Assembly: GCA_011525755.1 (NCBI GenBank)
Contig: WYBS01000208.1
Coordinates: 1-64,000 of the forward strand
Length of the DNA stretch: 64,000 nt
DNA from: Planctomycetaceae bacterium
GTDB taxonomy: Bacteria; Planctomycetota; PLA2
Direction of reading: 5' to 3'
Made by a program: the position numbers and the translations under genes. Within the stretch, counting starts at the first letter, position 1. Every line of letters starts with the position of its first letter. The notes beneath the pieces were generated by a model. It was not told the origin of the DNA, ran no database searches, and saw only the letters and a program-made list of their open reading frames with translations. Shown here piece by piece: positions 1 through 7,856 of the stretch.

Positions 1-191
1 AGCGTCACGTTGTCGAGCGCGTTGTAGCCGTTCACGGAGTCTTCCGTGTCGAGCTCGTCGCCGTTGCCCGGGCTGTGACCGATGACGAAGATGTCGCCGA
101 TATCGTCATCGGGATCGCCGGCGGCACCGCCGGTGCACCCCGTCAGAAAAAGGCCTACGATTCCCAGTCCAAAGACGAGGAGGCGTCGCAT
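1..191 (-). CDS. Lipoprotein, N-terminal fragment (gene runs off the window)
   Basis: This is the first 63 codons of a secreted lipoprotein whose remainder lies beyond the window edge. The start ATG is preceded by a GGAGG ribosome binding site about seven bases upstream. The product begins with two arginines, then a hydrophobic stretch ending in the lipobox LTGC, so signal peptidase II should cleave before Cys19. A short Gly/Asp-rich linker follows, then an FVIGHSPGNGDELD segment that I do not recognise. Function is unknown. Outer-membrane or periplasmic anchoring is inferred from the lipobox alone. Confidence 0.8.
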   Translation of the reverse strand, partial: MRRLLVFGLGIVGLFLTGCTGGAAGDPDDDIGDIFVIGHSPGNGDELDTEDSVNGYNALDNVT

Positions 192-509
192 GAAGCCCTC
201 CGAAAACTTGCCGATTTGCCCCCGGTTATCGAGAAGCGCGCACCGTACGAAATGCTCGTAGCTCTCGCAACCGGAATTACCCGTTTCGCACGTGTTCATC
301 GCAATCGAGGCGCGTATTAGGCGCCCCGCGTCGAGGAATCGCAAACCGGGGACCAACGGATGCCGCGGACGCAGATGACGCAAGTATCGTTATGAAAACG
401 ACTTACGGCTGCACCCTGTTGGAGGGGAGGGGCTTCCGAGCGGTTGTGCTACAGGCCGAGAGCAGCTTCGCTCGGCCGGTGGGCGGTGAGGGAGGGGGGC
501 GCGGGGGGA
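192..509. other. Gene-free stretch between lipoprotein and PilZ genes
   Basis: About 318 bases carry no convincing reading frame. The stretch is visibly less GC-rich than its surroundings. It must hold the promoter of the leftward lipoprotein gene, but I see only a weak candidate: a TTTCGT/GATAAC pair with 16-base spacing on the minus strand near 205-240. At its right end (495-507) is GGGGGCGCGGGGG, one of the G-tract pairs found across the window. Confidence 0.5.
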
Positions 510-917
510 TCAGAGCTCCCCGGTCTCGCCGTACTTCTTCTCGAAGAACTTGGCGAGCCGGCAGAGGTTCACGCGGTCTTCCTCGCCGATCCAGAGGAAC
601 TCGACCCCGACGGTCTCTTCCTCCTCGGCAAGCTCGAGGACCCGCACGACGCGGCCCAAGGCGAGGATCGGGGAAGTCTCCCGGGCGATGTGGACCTCGA
701 GGGCCAGATGGGCTCCCAAGGGGACGGGCTCGGCCGTCTCCAGGCAGAGCCCGCCGAGGGAGAGGTCCTTGGTGCGCCCCCAGGCGCTCGGCTCGACGCC
801 CTCGAGGTCGCGATAGCGGACCCGGACCTCCTCGAGGAAGCGTTTGTGGCGACGCCTCTCCTCGGTGGAAAGGGCGGTCTCCCGGTCCTCCTTGCGCTTG
901 TTCCGTCCCTCTTGCAC
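510..917 (-). CDS. PilZ domain protein
   Basis: This is a 135-residue protein made almost entirely of one PilZ domain. The typical arginine signature appears near the N-terminus (RRRHKRF), followed by a DLSLGGLCLE strand corresponding to the family D/NxSxxG motif. PilZ domains usually bind cyclic di-GMP and act as cytoplasmic effectors. The open frame extends upstream into the tRNA-Leu gene, but those extra residues are only antisense tRNA. I chose the GTG at 917 because GGAG sits eight bases before it and a good promoter lies just upstream. Its partner process cannot be told from context. Confidence 0.75.
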   Translation of the reverse strand: MQEGRNKRKEDRETALSTEERRRHKRFLEEVRVRYRDLEGVEPSAWGRTKDLSLGGLCLETAEPVPLGAHLALEVHIARETSPILALGRVVRVLELAEEEETVGVEFLWIGEEDRVNLCRLAKFFEKKYGETGEL

Positions 918-934
918 GGCAGACTCCGTCGGGA

Positions 935-962
935 ACCCTACCCCACGCTTCCCCGCGGTCAA
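935..962 (-). promoter_or_regulatory. Promoter of the PilZ gene
   Basis: On the minus strand a TTGACC -35 (957-962) is separated by 16 bases from a TAGGGT -10 (935-940), about 17 bases upstream of the chosen GTG. It supports the short form of the PilZ gene. Confidence 0.6.
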
Positions 963-1011
963 ACGGGACACGGAACCCGCCCCGGAAGCGTATCCTGACC
1001 GCGTCGGCGCC

Positions 1012-1095
1012 GGGGGAGTGGCGGAACCGGCAGACGCGGGGGACTTAAAATCCCCTGCCCGAAAGGGCATCCGGGTTCGAGTCCCGGCTCCCCCA
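1012..1095 (+). tRNA. tRNA-Leu (anticodon UAA)
   Basis: This is a full cloverleaf with a long variable arm, as expected for a class II tRNA. The acceptor strands GGGGGAG and CTCCCCC pair over all seven positions, the anticodon stem GGGGA/TCCCC closes a CTTAAAA loop (anticodon TAA), and the variable arm is TGCCC-GAAA-GGGCA. The T arm is CCGGG-TTCGAGT-CCCGG. The discriminator base is A. The following bases are CCG, so CCA is not encoded and must be added after transcription. Confidence 0.95.
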
Positions 1096-1106
1096 CCGTG
1101 CTACCG

Positions 1107-1120
1107 CCCCCGGAGCCCCC
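1107..1120 (-). repeat. G-tract element, exact copy 1
   Basis: This is an exact copy of GGGGGCTCCGGGGG in minus orientation. It lies 12 bases past the tRNA-Leu 3' end, in the leader region of pdxH. Confidence 0.8.
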
Positions 1121-1177
1121 TGCGATCCCCCCAGAGCGATACCATGAGGATCGCCGCCCGCGGCGGAACGGCACACG

Positions 1178-1813
1178 ATGGACCATGAAGCGCTGCGGCG
1201 CGAGTACAGGCGCGCGACCCTCCGGCGGAGAGACCTCGACCCGGACCCCTTCGCCTTCTTCCGGCGCTGGTTCAAGGAGGCGGAGGCGGCGGGTCTCTAT
1301 CTCCCCGATGCGATGGCGCTCGCCACGGTCGACGCCGAGGGCACGCCCAACGCGCGGATGGTCGTCCTCCGCGGCGTGGACGAGAAGGGCTTCGTCTTCT
1401 ACACGAGCCGCGCGAGTGCCAAGGGAAGGGAGCTCGAGGGGAACCCGCGGGCCGCGCTCGTCTTCCACTGGAACGAGCTCGAGCGGCAGGTGCGCGCGAG
1501 GGGCCCGGTGGAGCGGCTGCCCTTCGAGGAGTCGGCGCGGTACTTCGGCAAGCGCCCGCACGAGAGCCAGCTCTCCGCCGCCGTCTCGCCGCAGAGCGAG
1601 GTCGTCGCGAACCGCGACCTCCTCGAGGCGCGCGTGGAGGAGCTCCGGCGGCGGATCGGCGACGGGCCCGTGCCGGTCCCGCCGACGTGGGCCGGCTACC
1701 GGATCGCGGCCATGGAGATCGAGTTCTGGCAGGGCCGCGAGAGCCGGCTCCACGACCGCTTCCGCTACGCGCGCGCGGACGGCGGCTGGAGGATCGAGCG
1801 GCTCGCGCCGTAG
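1178..1813 (+). CDS. pdxH: Pyridoxamine 5'-phosphate oxidase
   Basis: PdxH is an FMN enzyme that oxidises pyridoxine or pyridoxamine 5'-phosphate to pyridoxal 5'-phosphate, the last step of vitamin B6 synthesis and salvage. The 211 residues match the usual bacterial length. The FMN-binding stretch RMVVLRGVDEKGFVFYTS lies near residues 60-77, QLSAAVSPQS near 131-140, and the C-terminal substrate loop RLHDRFRY near 191-198. The gene stands alone, downstream of the tRNA. A TACCAT hexamer at 1140-1145 is a possible -10. The next gene converges from the other strand five bases after its stop. Confidence 0.93.
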   Translation: MDHEALRREYRRATLRRRDLDPDPFAFFRRWFKEAEAAGLYLPDAMALATVDAEGTPNARMVVLRGVDEKGFVFYTSRASAKGRELEGNPRAALVFHWNELERQVRARGPVERLPFEESARYFGKRPHESQLSAAVSPQSEVVANRDLLEARVEELRRRIGDGPVPVPPTWAGYRIAAMEIEFWQGRESRLHDRFRYARADGGWRIERLAP

Positions 1814-1818
1814 CAGAG

Positions 1819-3567
1819 CTAGCGACCGCCGGCGAAGGCGCGCGCCCGCTCGATCCCCTCCTCGAACGTGGCGCAGAGCGCCACACGGCCGTTGCCGAGC
1901 CCCGCGCGGTCAAGCGCGCCACGCACGCGCGGCTGGATCCCCGCGATCACGACGGACGTGCCCCCGTCGAGGAGCCGCCCGACCGCGGACTCGAGGTTCA
2001 CGAGGCCCGTCGCGTCGATCATCGGCACCGAGCGGATGTCCAGGATCACGACCTTCACCGTGTGGTCCACGCGATTGAGCGCCGCCATGGCGCGCCGCGC
2101 CGCCCCGAAGAAGAGCGGCCCGACGACCTCGTAGAGGACCGTCGCTTCCGGCAGGGGCTCCTTGAGGACCCGGTGCGGGTCGGAGACGAGGCTCACGTCG
2201 GAGACGATCGCCATGCGCCGCATGAAGAGGAGCGCCGCCAGCATGATGCCTGCCGTCACGGACACCACCATGTCGAACACGACCGTGAGCGTGAAGCACG
2301 CGGCGAGGACGAGGATGTCGGAGCGCGGCGCCGTGCGCGCCGTGCGGACGACCTGGTGCGCGTCGCTCATGTTCCACGCGACGATCAGGAGGAGCGCCGC
2401 GAGCGACGCCATCGGCAGGTGGCCGAGGAGCGGCGCGAGCAGGAGGACGGCGAGGAGGACGAACACCGAGTGGACGATCGCCGCGAAGGGCGAGCGGCCG
2501 CCGGAGCGGATGTTCGTCGCCGTGCGCGCGATCGCGCCGGTCGCGGAGATGCCGCCGAAGAACGGGGAGACGAGGTTGCCCGCGCCCTGCGCGATGAGCT
2601 CGACGTCGGGGTCGTGCCGGCGCCGGATCATGCCGTCCGCGACGACCGCGGAGAGGAGCGACTCGATCGCGCCGAGCATCGCGATCGCGAACGCGCTCGG
2701 CGCGAGCTCGCGCATGAGGTCGAGGTTGAACCCCACCGCCTTGCCGTCCGGGCCGGGGAAGTCCCACGGGAGGCCGAACGGCGGCAGCATGCGCGGGATG
2801 CCGTGGCGCTCGACGCCTTCGACGACATACGTGAACCGGCTGTCGATCGTCGCCACGCTGAACCCCGGGATGAGTCGCCCGAGCGCGGCGGCGAGGATGC
2901 CCGCGGCGCCGAGCGCGACCAGCGGTGCCGGCACCTTCCGCGTGACCCGCGGCCAGAGGATCAGGAGCCCGAGCGTGAGGAGGCCGATCAGGAGCTCCTC
3001 CCAGCGCGCCGTGGGCACCGCGCGCGCGAGGACCGCCACCTTCTCAAGGAAGTGTTCGGGCATCGGCCCCGTCCGGAGGCCGAGAAGGTCCTTCACCTGG
3101 AGCGTCGCGATGACCGTGCCGATCCCGGCGGTGAATCCCATCGTGACCGGGTAGGGCACGAACTCGACCAGGCGCCCGAGGCGCGCTGCGCCCATCACGA
3201 GGAGCAGCACGCCCGCCATGTGGGTCGCGAGGAGGAGCCCGCCGATGCCGTACTTGGCCGAGATCGGCGCGAGAAGCACGACGAAGGCCGCGGTCGGGCC
3301 CGACACCTGGACGCGCGAGCCGCCGAGCACGGCGATGACGCCGCCCGCGATGATCGCGGTGTAGAGGCCGTGCTGCGGAGGCACGCCCGACGCGATGGCG
3401 AGCGCCATCGAGAGCGGCAGCGCGACGATGCCGACGATCACGCCCGCGACGAGATCCGCGCGAAGCTCCTTCCCGCCGTAGCCGTCGCGGAAGGTCTTCT
3501 TGAGCGCGATGCCGATCTGCAGCGGCGACGCGCTCCCGTCGTCGTGCGTTGGAGAAGCCTCGCTCAT
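1819..3567 (-). CDS. SulP family anion transporter with STAS domain
   Basis: This is a 582-residue inner-membrane protein of the SLC26/SulP family. About a dozen hydrophobic segments cover residues 40-430, with the family-typical SGPTAAFVVLLAP and ISATGAIARTATNIRSG segments. A cytoplasmic STAS domain occupies the last roughly 120 residues (VVILDIRSVPMIDATGL). Members carry sulfate, bicarbonate or C4-dicarboxylates, and the substrate cannot be decided here. I chose the ATG at 3567 because GGGAG lies six bases upstream; an in-frame start 20 codons earlier has no such site. It follows the acyl-CoA ligase gene after a 145-base gap holding a strong inverted repeat. Confidence 0.88.
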   Translation of the reverse strand: MSEASPTHDDGSASPLQIGIALKKTFRDGYGGKELRADLVAGVIVGIVALPLSMALAIASGVPPQHGLYTAIIAGGVIAVLGGSRVQVSGPTAAFVVLLAPISAKYGIGGLLLATHMAGVLLLVMGAARLGRLVEFVPYPVTMGFTAGIGTVIATLQVKDLLGLRTGPMPEHFLEKVAVLARAVPTARWEELLIGLLTLGLLILWPRVTRKVPAPLVALGAAGILAAALGRLIPGFSVATIDSRFTYVVEGVERHGIPRMLPPFGLPWDFPGPDGKAVGFNLDLMRELAPSAFAIAMLGAIESLLSAVVADGMIRRRHDPDVELIAQGAGNLVSPFFGGISATGAIARTATNIRSGGRSPFAAIVHSVFVLLAVLLLAPLLGHLPMASLAALLLIVAWNMSDAHQVVRTARTAPRSDILVLAACFTLTVVFDMVVSVTAGIMLAALLFMRRMAIVSDVSLVSDPHRVLKEPLPEATVLYEVVGPLFFGAARRAMAALNRVDHTVKVVILDIRSVPMIDATGLVNLESAVGRLLDGGTSVVIAGIQPRVRGALDRAGLGNGRVALCATFEEGIERARAFAGGR

Positions 3568-3597
3568 GCCCACTCCCTTCGGAACAGACACACGGAT

Positions 3598-3619
3598 CCG
3601 CCGACCACCGGGTCGGCGG
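3598..3619. promoter_or_regulatory. Inverted repeat in the leader of the SulP gene
   Basis: CCGCCGACC and GGTCGGCGG form a perfect nine-base stem with a four-base loop, 31 bases upstream of the SulP start codon. No T-run follows on either strand, so it is not a simple terminator. It may be an operator or an RNA structure affecting translation. Confidence 0.5.
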
Positions 3620-3712
3620 CTGGCCACAATACGATGCTCCTGCTGTCCAATCGCCGCGCGGTCCCCGGGGCGGGGCGAAGGGCGACGCCGGGGCGGGGGG
3701 GGGCCGGGGGGG

Positions 3713-5155
3713 TCACCTGACCCCGTCGCGAAGCTCGCGCCGGAGCGGCTTGCCGACCGCGTTCCTGGGGATCGCGTCCACGAAGCGGACCTCCCGCGGC
3801 ACCTCGTAGGGCGCGAGCGCCGCGCGGCAGTGGGCGATCAGCTCCTGCTCCGCGGCCGCGGCCGCACGCACGACGAACGCCACCGGCACCTCGCCGTCGC
3901 GCTCGTCCGGCCGCCCGACGACGACCGCCTCCTTCACGGCGGGGTGGCGGAGCAGGCACTCCTCGACCGCGTTCGGGCTCACCGTGTATCCCCGGAACTT
4001 CAGCATGTCCTTCAGCCGGTCGACGATCGTCAGGTAGCCGTCGGAATCCATCACGCCGACGTCGCCGGTCCGGAGCCACCCGTCGAGGAAGGGCGACTCC
4101 CCGGGCCGCCGCCAGTAGCCGGAGGTCACCTGCGGCCCCTTGAGGAGCACCTCCCCCGGAACCCCCTCCTTCACGTCCGAGCCCGTGCCGTCGACGACCC
4201 GGCAGTGCGTGTCCTGGATCGGCACGCCGACGGTCCCCGCCTTGAACCGGTGCGGCGGGTTGTTGTGCGACTCGGGCGAGGCCTCGGTGAGCCCGTAGCC
4301 CTGCTGGAGCGGCGCCTTCGGGTAGCGCTCGTCCCAGCGCTCCTTCAGCCGCCCCTGCGTCAGCATGGCACCGGCCTTCACGTGCCGGAGCGCGGGGAGA
4401 TCCGCGCGCGGCGCCTCGAGGAGGCGGTGGAACATCGTCGCGCTCCCGTAGAGGACCGTCGCCTTGTGGCGCGCGGCGAGCGCGAGCGTCTCCTCCGGAT
4501 CGAACCGCGGGACGAGGACGAGCGTGCCCCCCACCGCGAACGTCGAGTTGAGGCAGATGCAGATCCCCCACGTGTGGCAGATCGGGAGGACGCCGAGCGT
4601 CCGCTCGCGCGCGGTCCAGCCGAACCAGCGCGCGTTCTGGAGCGCGTTGGCGACGAGGTTCCCGTGCGACATCATCGCGGCCTTGGGGCGCCCGGTCGTC
4701 CCGCTCGTGTACTGGAGCACGGCGAGCGCCGAAGGGAGGGGGCGCGGGGGAGGGTCGCCCGCGCCCGGATCCTCGCCCTCGCCGAGGACGATCCTCGCCT
4801 CGCTGTCCGCGACCTGCGCGAGGAGCTCCGCGTCGCCGATCTGCGGGCTCGACGGCACGACGACGCAACCCGCGCGCAGCGCGCCGTAGAACGCGACGAC
4901 CGACGTCCACGCGTTCGACATCCGGAGGAGCACCCGGTCGCCGGGCGCCGCGCCGCGCGCAGCGAGCGCGCCCGCGGCGCCGCACACGCGGTCCCAGAGA
5001 TCGCCGTACGTGAAGCTCCGCGCGCCGTCGACGAGCGCCACCTTGCCCGGGCGGCGCCGTGCGCCGCGCTCGAGGAATCCGAAGAGCGGGATCCCCGGGT
5101 ACCTGCCCTCGGGCGGGAGGCCGGGCGGGTAGTGGAGCGTCCAGGGCGGGGCCAC
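3713..5155 (-). CDS. AMP-forming acyl-CoA synthetase / ligase
   Basis: This is a member of the ANL adenylating superfamily, which activates a carboxylic acid as the acyl-AMP and transfers it to coenzyme A. At 480 residues it is slightly shorter than most fatty acyl-CoA synthetases. The P-loop YTSGTTGRPK lies at 149-158, a YGLTEASP motif sits mid-protein, the hinge region reads RTGDVG...DRLKDMLKFRGYTVSP, and the C-terminal catalytic lysine is in NAVGKPLRR (about Lys469). The substrate is unknown. The gene begins with GTG seven bases after the stop of the FHA gene upstream, so the two are probably cotranscribed. A GGGGGCGCGGGGG tract (4738-4750) encodes part of a proline-rich loop. Confidence 0.88.
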   Translation of the reverse strand: MAPPWTLHYPPGLPPEGRYPGIPLFGFLERGARRRPGKVALVDGARSFTYGDLWDRVCGAAGALAARGAAPGDRVLLRMSNAWTSVVAFYGALRAGCVVVPSSPQIGDAELLAQVADSEARIVLGEGEDPGAGDPPPRPLPSALAVLQYTSGTTGRPKAAMMSHGNLVANALQNARWFGWTARERTLGVLPICHTWGICICLNSTFAVGGTLVLVPRFDPEETLALAARHKATVLYGSATMFHRLLEAPRADLPALRHVKAGAMLTQGRLKERWDERYPKAPLQQGYGLTEASPESHNNPPHRFKAGTVGVPIQDTHCRVVDGTGSDVKEGVPGEVLLKGPQVTSGYWRRPGESPFLDGWLRTGDVGVMDSDGYLTIVDRLKDMLKFRGYTVSPNAVEECLLRHPAVKEAVVVGRPDERDGEVPVAFVVRAAAAAEQELIAHCRAALAPYEVPREVRFVDAIPRNAVGKPLRRELRDGVR

Positions 5156-5162
5156 GCCGCGC

Positions 5163-5831
5163 CTACCGCGACGGCGCGGGGTCGAGGCAGCGCGCGAGGA
5201 GCGAGAGGAGCCGGTCGGGCCGCTCGCCGATGTTGCGCGCGACGGGCGTTCCGTTCTCCGACAGCCAGAAGATGCCCGTCGCGTTGCGGCCGACCCGCAC
5301 GAGCGCGTTGAAGCCGGTGTGCCCCTCGTACTCGGCCGCCTGCACCTCGCCGTTCCGGACCTCGATCCGCGCCTCGCCGCCCGGGAGCGCGACCCTGAGC
5401 GTCACGTCGCGGCGATCGATGAGGAGGCGCGTCAGGACCTCGATCAGGCCCGCGCGCCCGAGCTCGCCCGCCTCGAGGTCGGGCTGCGGCGCGTCCTCGA
5501 AACCCATCGTCCCGGTCTCCGCGAAGCGCTCCTCGTCGTCCGCCTCCTTCAGGCGGGCGAGGAAGATCGTCGTGCCGACGCGGATGCGGCCGCCCTCGGG
5601 CACGTCGCACGGCCCGAGCACGAGATCTCCGTCGAGGAAGGTGCCGTTCCGGCTGTGGAGGTCCTCGAGCAGCAGCGCCCGGCCCCCGCGATCGACGGTC
5701 AGGCGCGCGTGCGCGCGCGAGCAGGCACGATCCTCGAGGAGGACATCGCTCTTCTTGCCGCGGCCGAGCGTATAGGCCTGGCCCCGGCGCAGCGGGATGC
5801 GTTGCCCTTCGACGGTGACGAGATACGGCAT
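5163..5831 (-). CDS. FHA domain protein with C-terminal DUF4388 (copy A)
   Basis: This is a 222-residue cytoplasmic protein. An N-terminal forkhead-associated domain (about residues 20-90: GRGKKSD, CSRAHARL, SRNGTF) should bind phosphothreonine peptides. The C-terminal 100 residues (VLTRLLIDRRDVTLRVALPG onwards, GTPVARNI) resemble DUF4388, which often accompanies FHA domains and response regulators in gliding and predatory bacteria. It is a tandem paralogue of the next gene upstream, and both begin MPYLVTV and share a GFNALV-RVGR/KLGR core. GGAG lies eight bases before the ATG and a TAGGAT hexamer (5864-5869) could be its -10. A Ser/Thr kinase lies elsewhere in the window (43697-44764). Confidence 0.82.
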   Translation of the reverse strand: MPYLVTVEGQRIPLRRGQAYTLGRGKKSDVLLEDRACSRAHARLTVDRGGRALLLEDLHSRNGTFLDGDLVLGPCDVPEGGRIRVGTTIFLARLKEADDEERFAETGTMGFEDAPQPDLEAGELGRAGLIEVLTRLLIDRRDVTLRVALPGGEARIEVRNGEVQAAEYEGHTGFNALVRVGRNATGIFWLSENGTPVARNIGERPDRLLSLLARCLDPAPSR

Positions 5832-5921
5832 GTTCCGACTCCGCGGCGGCCCGCGAAGCTGTCATCCTAACCCCCGGTAGCCCCAAGGCCGCAGGGGTGC
5901 CCCGGGGGAGGCGTTTGCGGC

Positions 5922-6620
5922 CTACAGCCGGGGCGCGGGGCCCTGGGGGCCGTGCGTCGCCGAGGGCGCGAGGCAGCGCTGGAGCTCGGAGAGAAGCCGT
6001 ACGAAGGGCTCGTTGATGTTCCGGTCGCAGGGCTGCTCGGTCTCGACGAGCCAGAAGATGCCGCTGCCCTGCCGGCCGAGCTTCACGAGCGCGTTGAATC
6101 CCTGGAGCCCCCCGCACTCGGCGTGGAGCACCTCGCCGGCGCGCACCTCGATCTTCGCGTGCTCGGTCGCGAGCGCCACTTGCACGGTCACGTTCCGCTG
6201 CGCGTTGAAGACGAGCTTCAGGAGCTCGACGAGGCCGTAGCGCGTGAGCTCGCCCCCGTCGAGGTCCTGGACGAACGTGCCCTGGTCGAAGGCGACGGTG
6301 CCCGTGTCGGACAGCTCGCGCTCCTCCTCGCGCTCCTTCAGCCGCACGAGGAAGATGCTGCCGCCGACCTGGATGCGCGCCCCCTCGCGGAGCGCGATCC
6401 GCGACGTCACCGGCTCGCCGTTCACGAACGTGCCGTTCCGGCTGCCGCAGTCCTCGAGGAACACCGCGTCGCTCGTGCGCGCCACGGAGAGCGCGGCGTG
6501 GCGGCGCGACGCGGCCGCGTCCTCCACGACGACGTCGCAGTCCATGCCCCTGCCGATGGAGTAGCTCTGGCCCCGCCGGAGGGGAATCCGCGAGCCGGCG
6601 ACGGTGACGAGGTAGGGCAT
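5922..6620 (-). CDS. FHA domain protein with C-terminal DUF4388 (copy B)
   Basis: This 232-residue paralogue has the same two-domain layout as the gene just downstream: an FHA domain (GRGMDCDV, SRRHAALS, SRNGTFVNG) and a DUF4388-like C-terminus. The two differ most in a linker near residue 100. I chose the ATG at 6620, which has GGAG about nine bases upstream. The open frame extends much further but overlaps two unrelated small membrane genes. The duplication suggests two phosphopeptide readers with different partners. The stop codon lies inside TGCGGCCTACAGCCGG, a 16-base string repeated at 8571. Confidence 0.82.
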   Translation of the reverse strand: MPYLVTVAGSRIPLRRGQSYSIGRGMDCDVVVEDAAASRRHAALSVARTSDAVFLEDCGSRNGTFVNGEPVTSRIALREGARIQVGGSIFLVRLKEREEERELSDTGTVAFDQGTFVQDLDGGELTRYGLVELLKLVFNAQRNVTVQVALATEHAKIEVRAGEVLHAECGGLQGFNALVKLGRQGSGIFWLVETEQPCDRNINEPFVRLLSELQRCLAPSATHGPQGPAPRL

Positions 6621-6706
6621 CTCGAGCTCCGAGGACTCATCGGACCCTTGGCGTCCCGCCTTGAGCGGGGCTTCCCGGCTCCCGATGCGGGGGGGGCCGG
6701 GGGGGC

Positions 6707-6913
6707 CTACCTTCGCCGCCCCCGCTCCTCCTCGTCCTGCCGGTAGCCGTGGGCGAGGAGAACGAAGAAACCGACCGCGAGGAGCGCGAGGACGGCCTCG
6801 AAGACGAGCCCCCGCCAGAGGAGCCCGCCCCCCACGACCGCCGCGATGAGGGCGCCGACGAGCACGAACCCGGTCACGGCACGCCGGTAGGTCCTGAGCC
6901 CCTGGTCTTCCAT
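6707..6913 (-). CDS. Small membrane protein, unknown function
   Basis: This is a 68-residue protein with two predicted transmembrane segments (about residues 13-33 and 36-54), a short positively charged N-terminus and a charged C-terminal tail. I do not recognise the family. It is divergent from the next gene and their alternative start codons nearly touch. The tail is followed by a long G7CCG7 tract (around 6689-6705). Confidence 0.5.
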   Translation of the reverse strand: MEDQGLRTYRRAVTGFVLVGALIAAVVGGGLLWRGLVFEAVLALLAVGFFVLLAHGYRQDEEERGRRR

Positions 6914-6925
6914 GGATCGAGATTA

Positions 6926-6953
6926 TTGCCGCGTCGGGCGCGACCGCTACGAT
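6926..6953 (+). promoter_or_regulatory. Promoter placing the next start at GTG 6963
   Basis: A TTGCCG -35 (6926-6931), 16-base spacer and TACGAT -10 (6948-6953) stand nine bases before the GTG at 6963. The transcript would start at or next to that GTG. Confidence 0.55.
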
Positions 6954-6962
6954 GCTCGCGCC

Positions 6963-7343
6963 GTGAACGACTCCTTCCACAACGCCGCCATCAAGCTTCT
7001 CGCCATCCTCCTCGGCCTCTTCGGCCTCGTCCAGCTGATCGAGGGGCTGGACCGTGCCGGGGCCCTCGGGAAGATCACGGCGGTCGTCTGGGGGATCCTC
7101 GTCGTCGTCACCGCGATCGGCTTCTTCCGGATGCGCGGATGGGCCTTCCTGCTCGTAAGCGTCGGGCTCCTCGGGAGCTTCTTCATCACCCTCGTCGACC
7201 TCCTCATGGCGCTCGACCGGGGCGAGGGCGCAAGGGGCAAGGCATTCTGCTTCGTCCTGACGATCGCCCTCATCGGCTACCTCGGCCGGTGGAGCATGGA
7301 GCGGCGGTTCCGGCCGCACCTCGAGTCCCAAGGCCATCACTGA
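6963..7343 (+). CDS. Four-helix integral membrane protein, unknown function
   Basis: This is a 126-residue protein with about four hydrophobic segments covering most of its length, ending in a short basic tail with ERRFRPHLE. It resembles the many small DUF2127-like membrane proteins, but I cannot confirm that. The frame could begin at ATG 6912; I prefer GTG 6963 because a promoter overlaps the extra codons and no ribosome binding site precedes either start. The MarR regulator follows on the same strand after a 45-base gap. Confidence 0.6.
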   Translation: MNDSFHNAAIKLLAILLGLFGLVQLIEGLDRAGALGKITAVVWGILVVVTAIGFFRMRGWAFLLVSVGLLGSFFITLVDLLMALDRGEGARGKAFCFVLTIALIGYLGRWSMERRFRPHLESQGHH

Positions 7344-7388
7344 CCGGCGGGCGTGCTAGACTCGGGCACGCGACGGTTCGCATCTCAC

Positions 7389-7856
7389 GTGCCCGCGAAG
7401 AAGAACACGAAACCCGACAAGAGGATCCTTGCCGAAGCCGCACGCGTGTGCGCGTGCTTCAACTTCCGCAAGGCGTCGCGTGCCGTCACGCAGCTGTTCG
7501 ACAGCATGTTGCAGCCGGGCGGCCTGCGTTCGACGCAGTTCGTGATCCTCGTCGCCGTCGCCGTCGAGGGGAGCGCGAAGCTGCCCGGGCTCGCGCGGAT
7601 GCTCAACGTCGACCGCAGCACGCTGACGCGCAACCTCCAGCCGCTCGCCCGCGAGGGCCTCCTCAGGATCTCGGACACCCGCGGCGAGCGCGCGAGCAGC
7701 GTGAAGCTCACGCCGAAGGGCGAGCGCGTCCTCGCGTCGATGGTCCCGCTCTGGGAGATGGCGCAGGGCGCGTTCGTCCGTCGGCTCGGCGGGCGGCGCT
7801 GGCGGACGATGCTCGAGGACCTGAACCGCGTCGTGTCCGTCGTGCACGAGGGGTAG
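7389..7856 (+). CDS. MarR family transcriptional regulator
   Basis: This is a 155-residue winged-helix regulator of the MarR family. The recognition helix region reads LARMLNVDRSTLTRNLQPLAREGLL and is followed by the wing SDTRGERASSVKLTPKGERV, both near the family consensus. Such proteins bind palindromic operators as dimers and are released by small ligands. The GTG at 7389 gives the normal N-terminus; another GTG at 7353 is in frame but overlaps a TAGACT hexamer (7357-7362) that may be the -10. The stop overlaps the start of the metallo-hydrolase gene by one base, so the hydrolase is probably its target or partner. Confidence 0.85.
   Translation: MPAKKNTKPDKRILAEAARVCACFNFRKASRAVTQLFDSMLQPGGLRSTQFVILVAVAVEGSAKLPGLARMLNVDRSTLTRNLQPLAREGLLRISDTRGERASSVKLTPKGERVLASMVPLWEMAQGAFVRRLGGRRWRTMLEDLNRVVSVVHEG

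Noticed and set aside
392-1048. Plus-strand frames over the PilZ region
   Set aside because: They are Arg/Gly-rich and antisense to a gene with a clear PilZ domain and promoter.
918-1070. PilZ gene extended to ATG 1070
   Set aside because: The added residues are antisense tRNA-Leu and lie upstream of the promoter.
6912-6962. ATG 6912 as start of the four-helix membrane protein
   Set aside because: A TTGCCG-16-TACGAT promoter overlaps those codons, and GTG 6963 fits the leaderless pattern.
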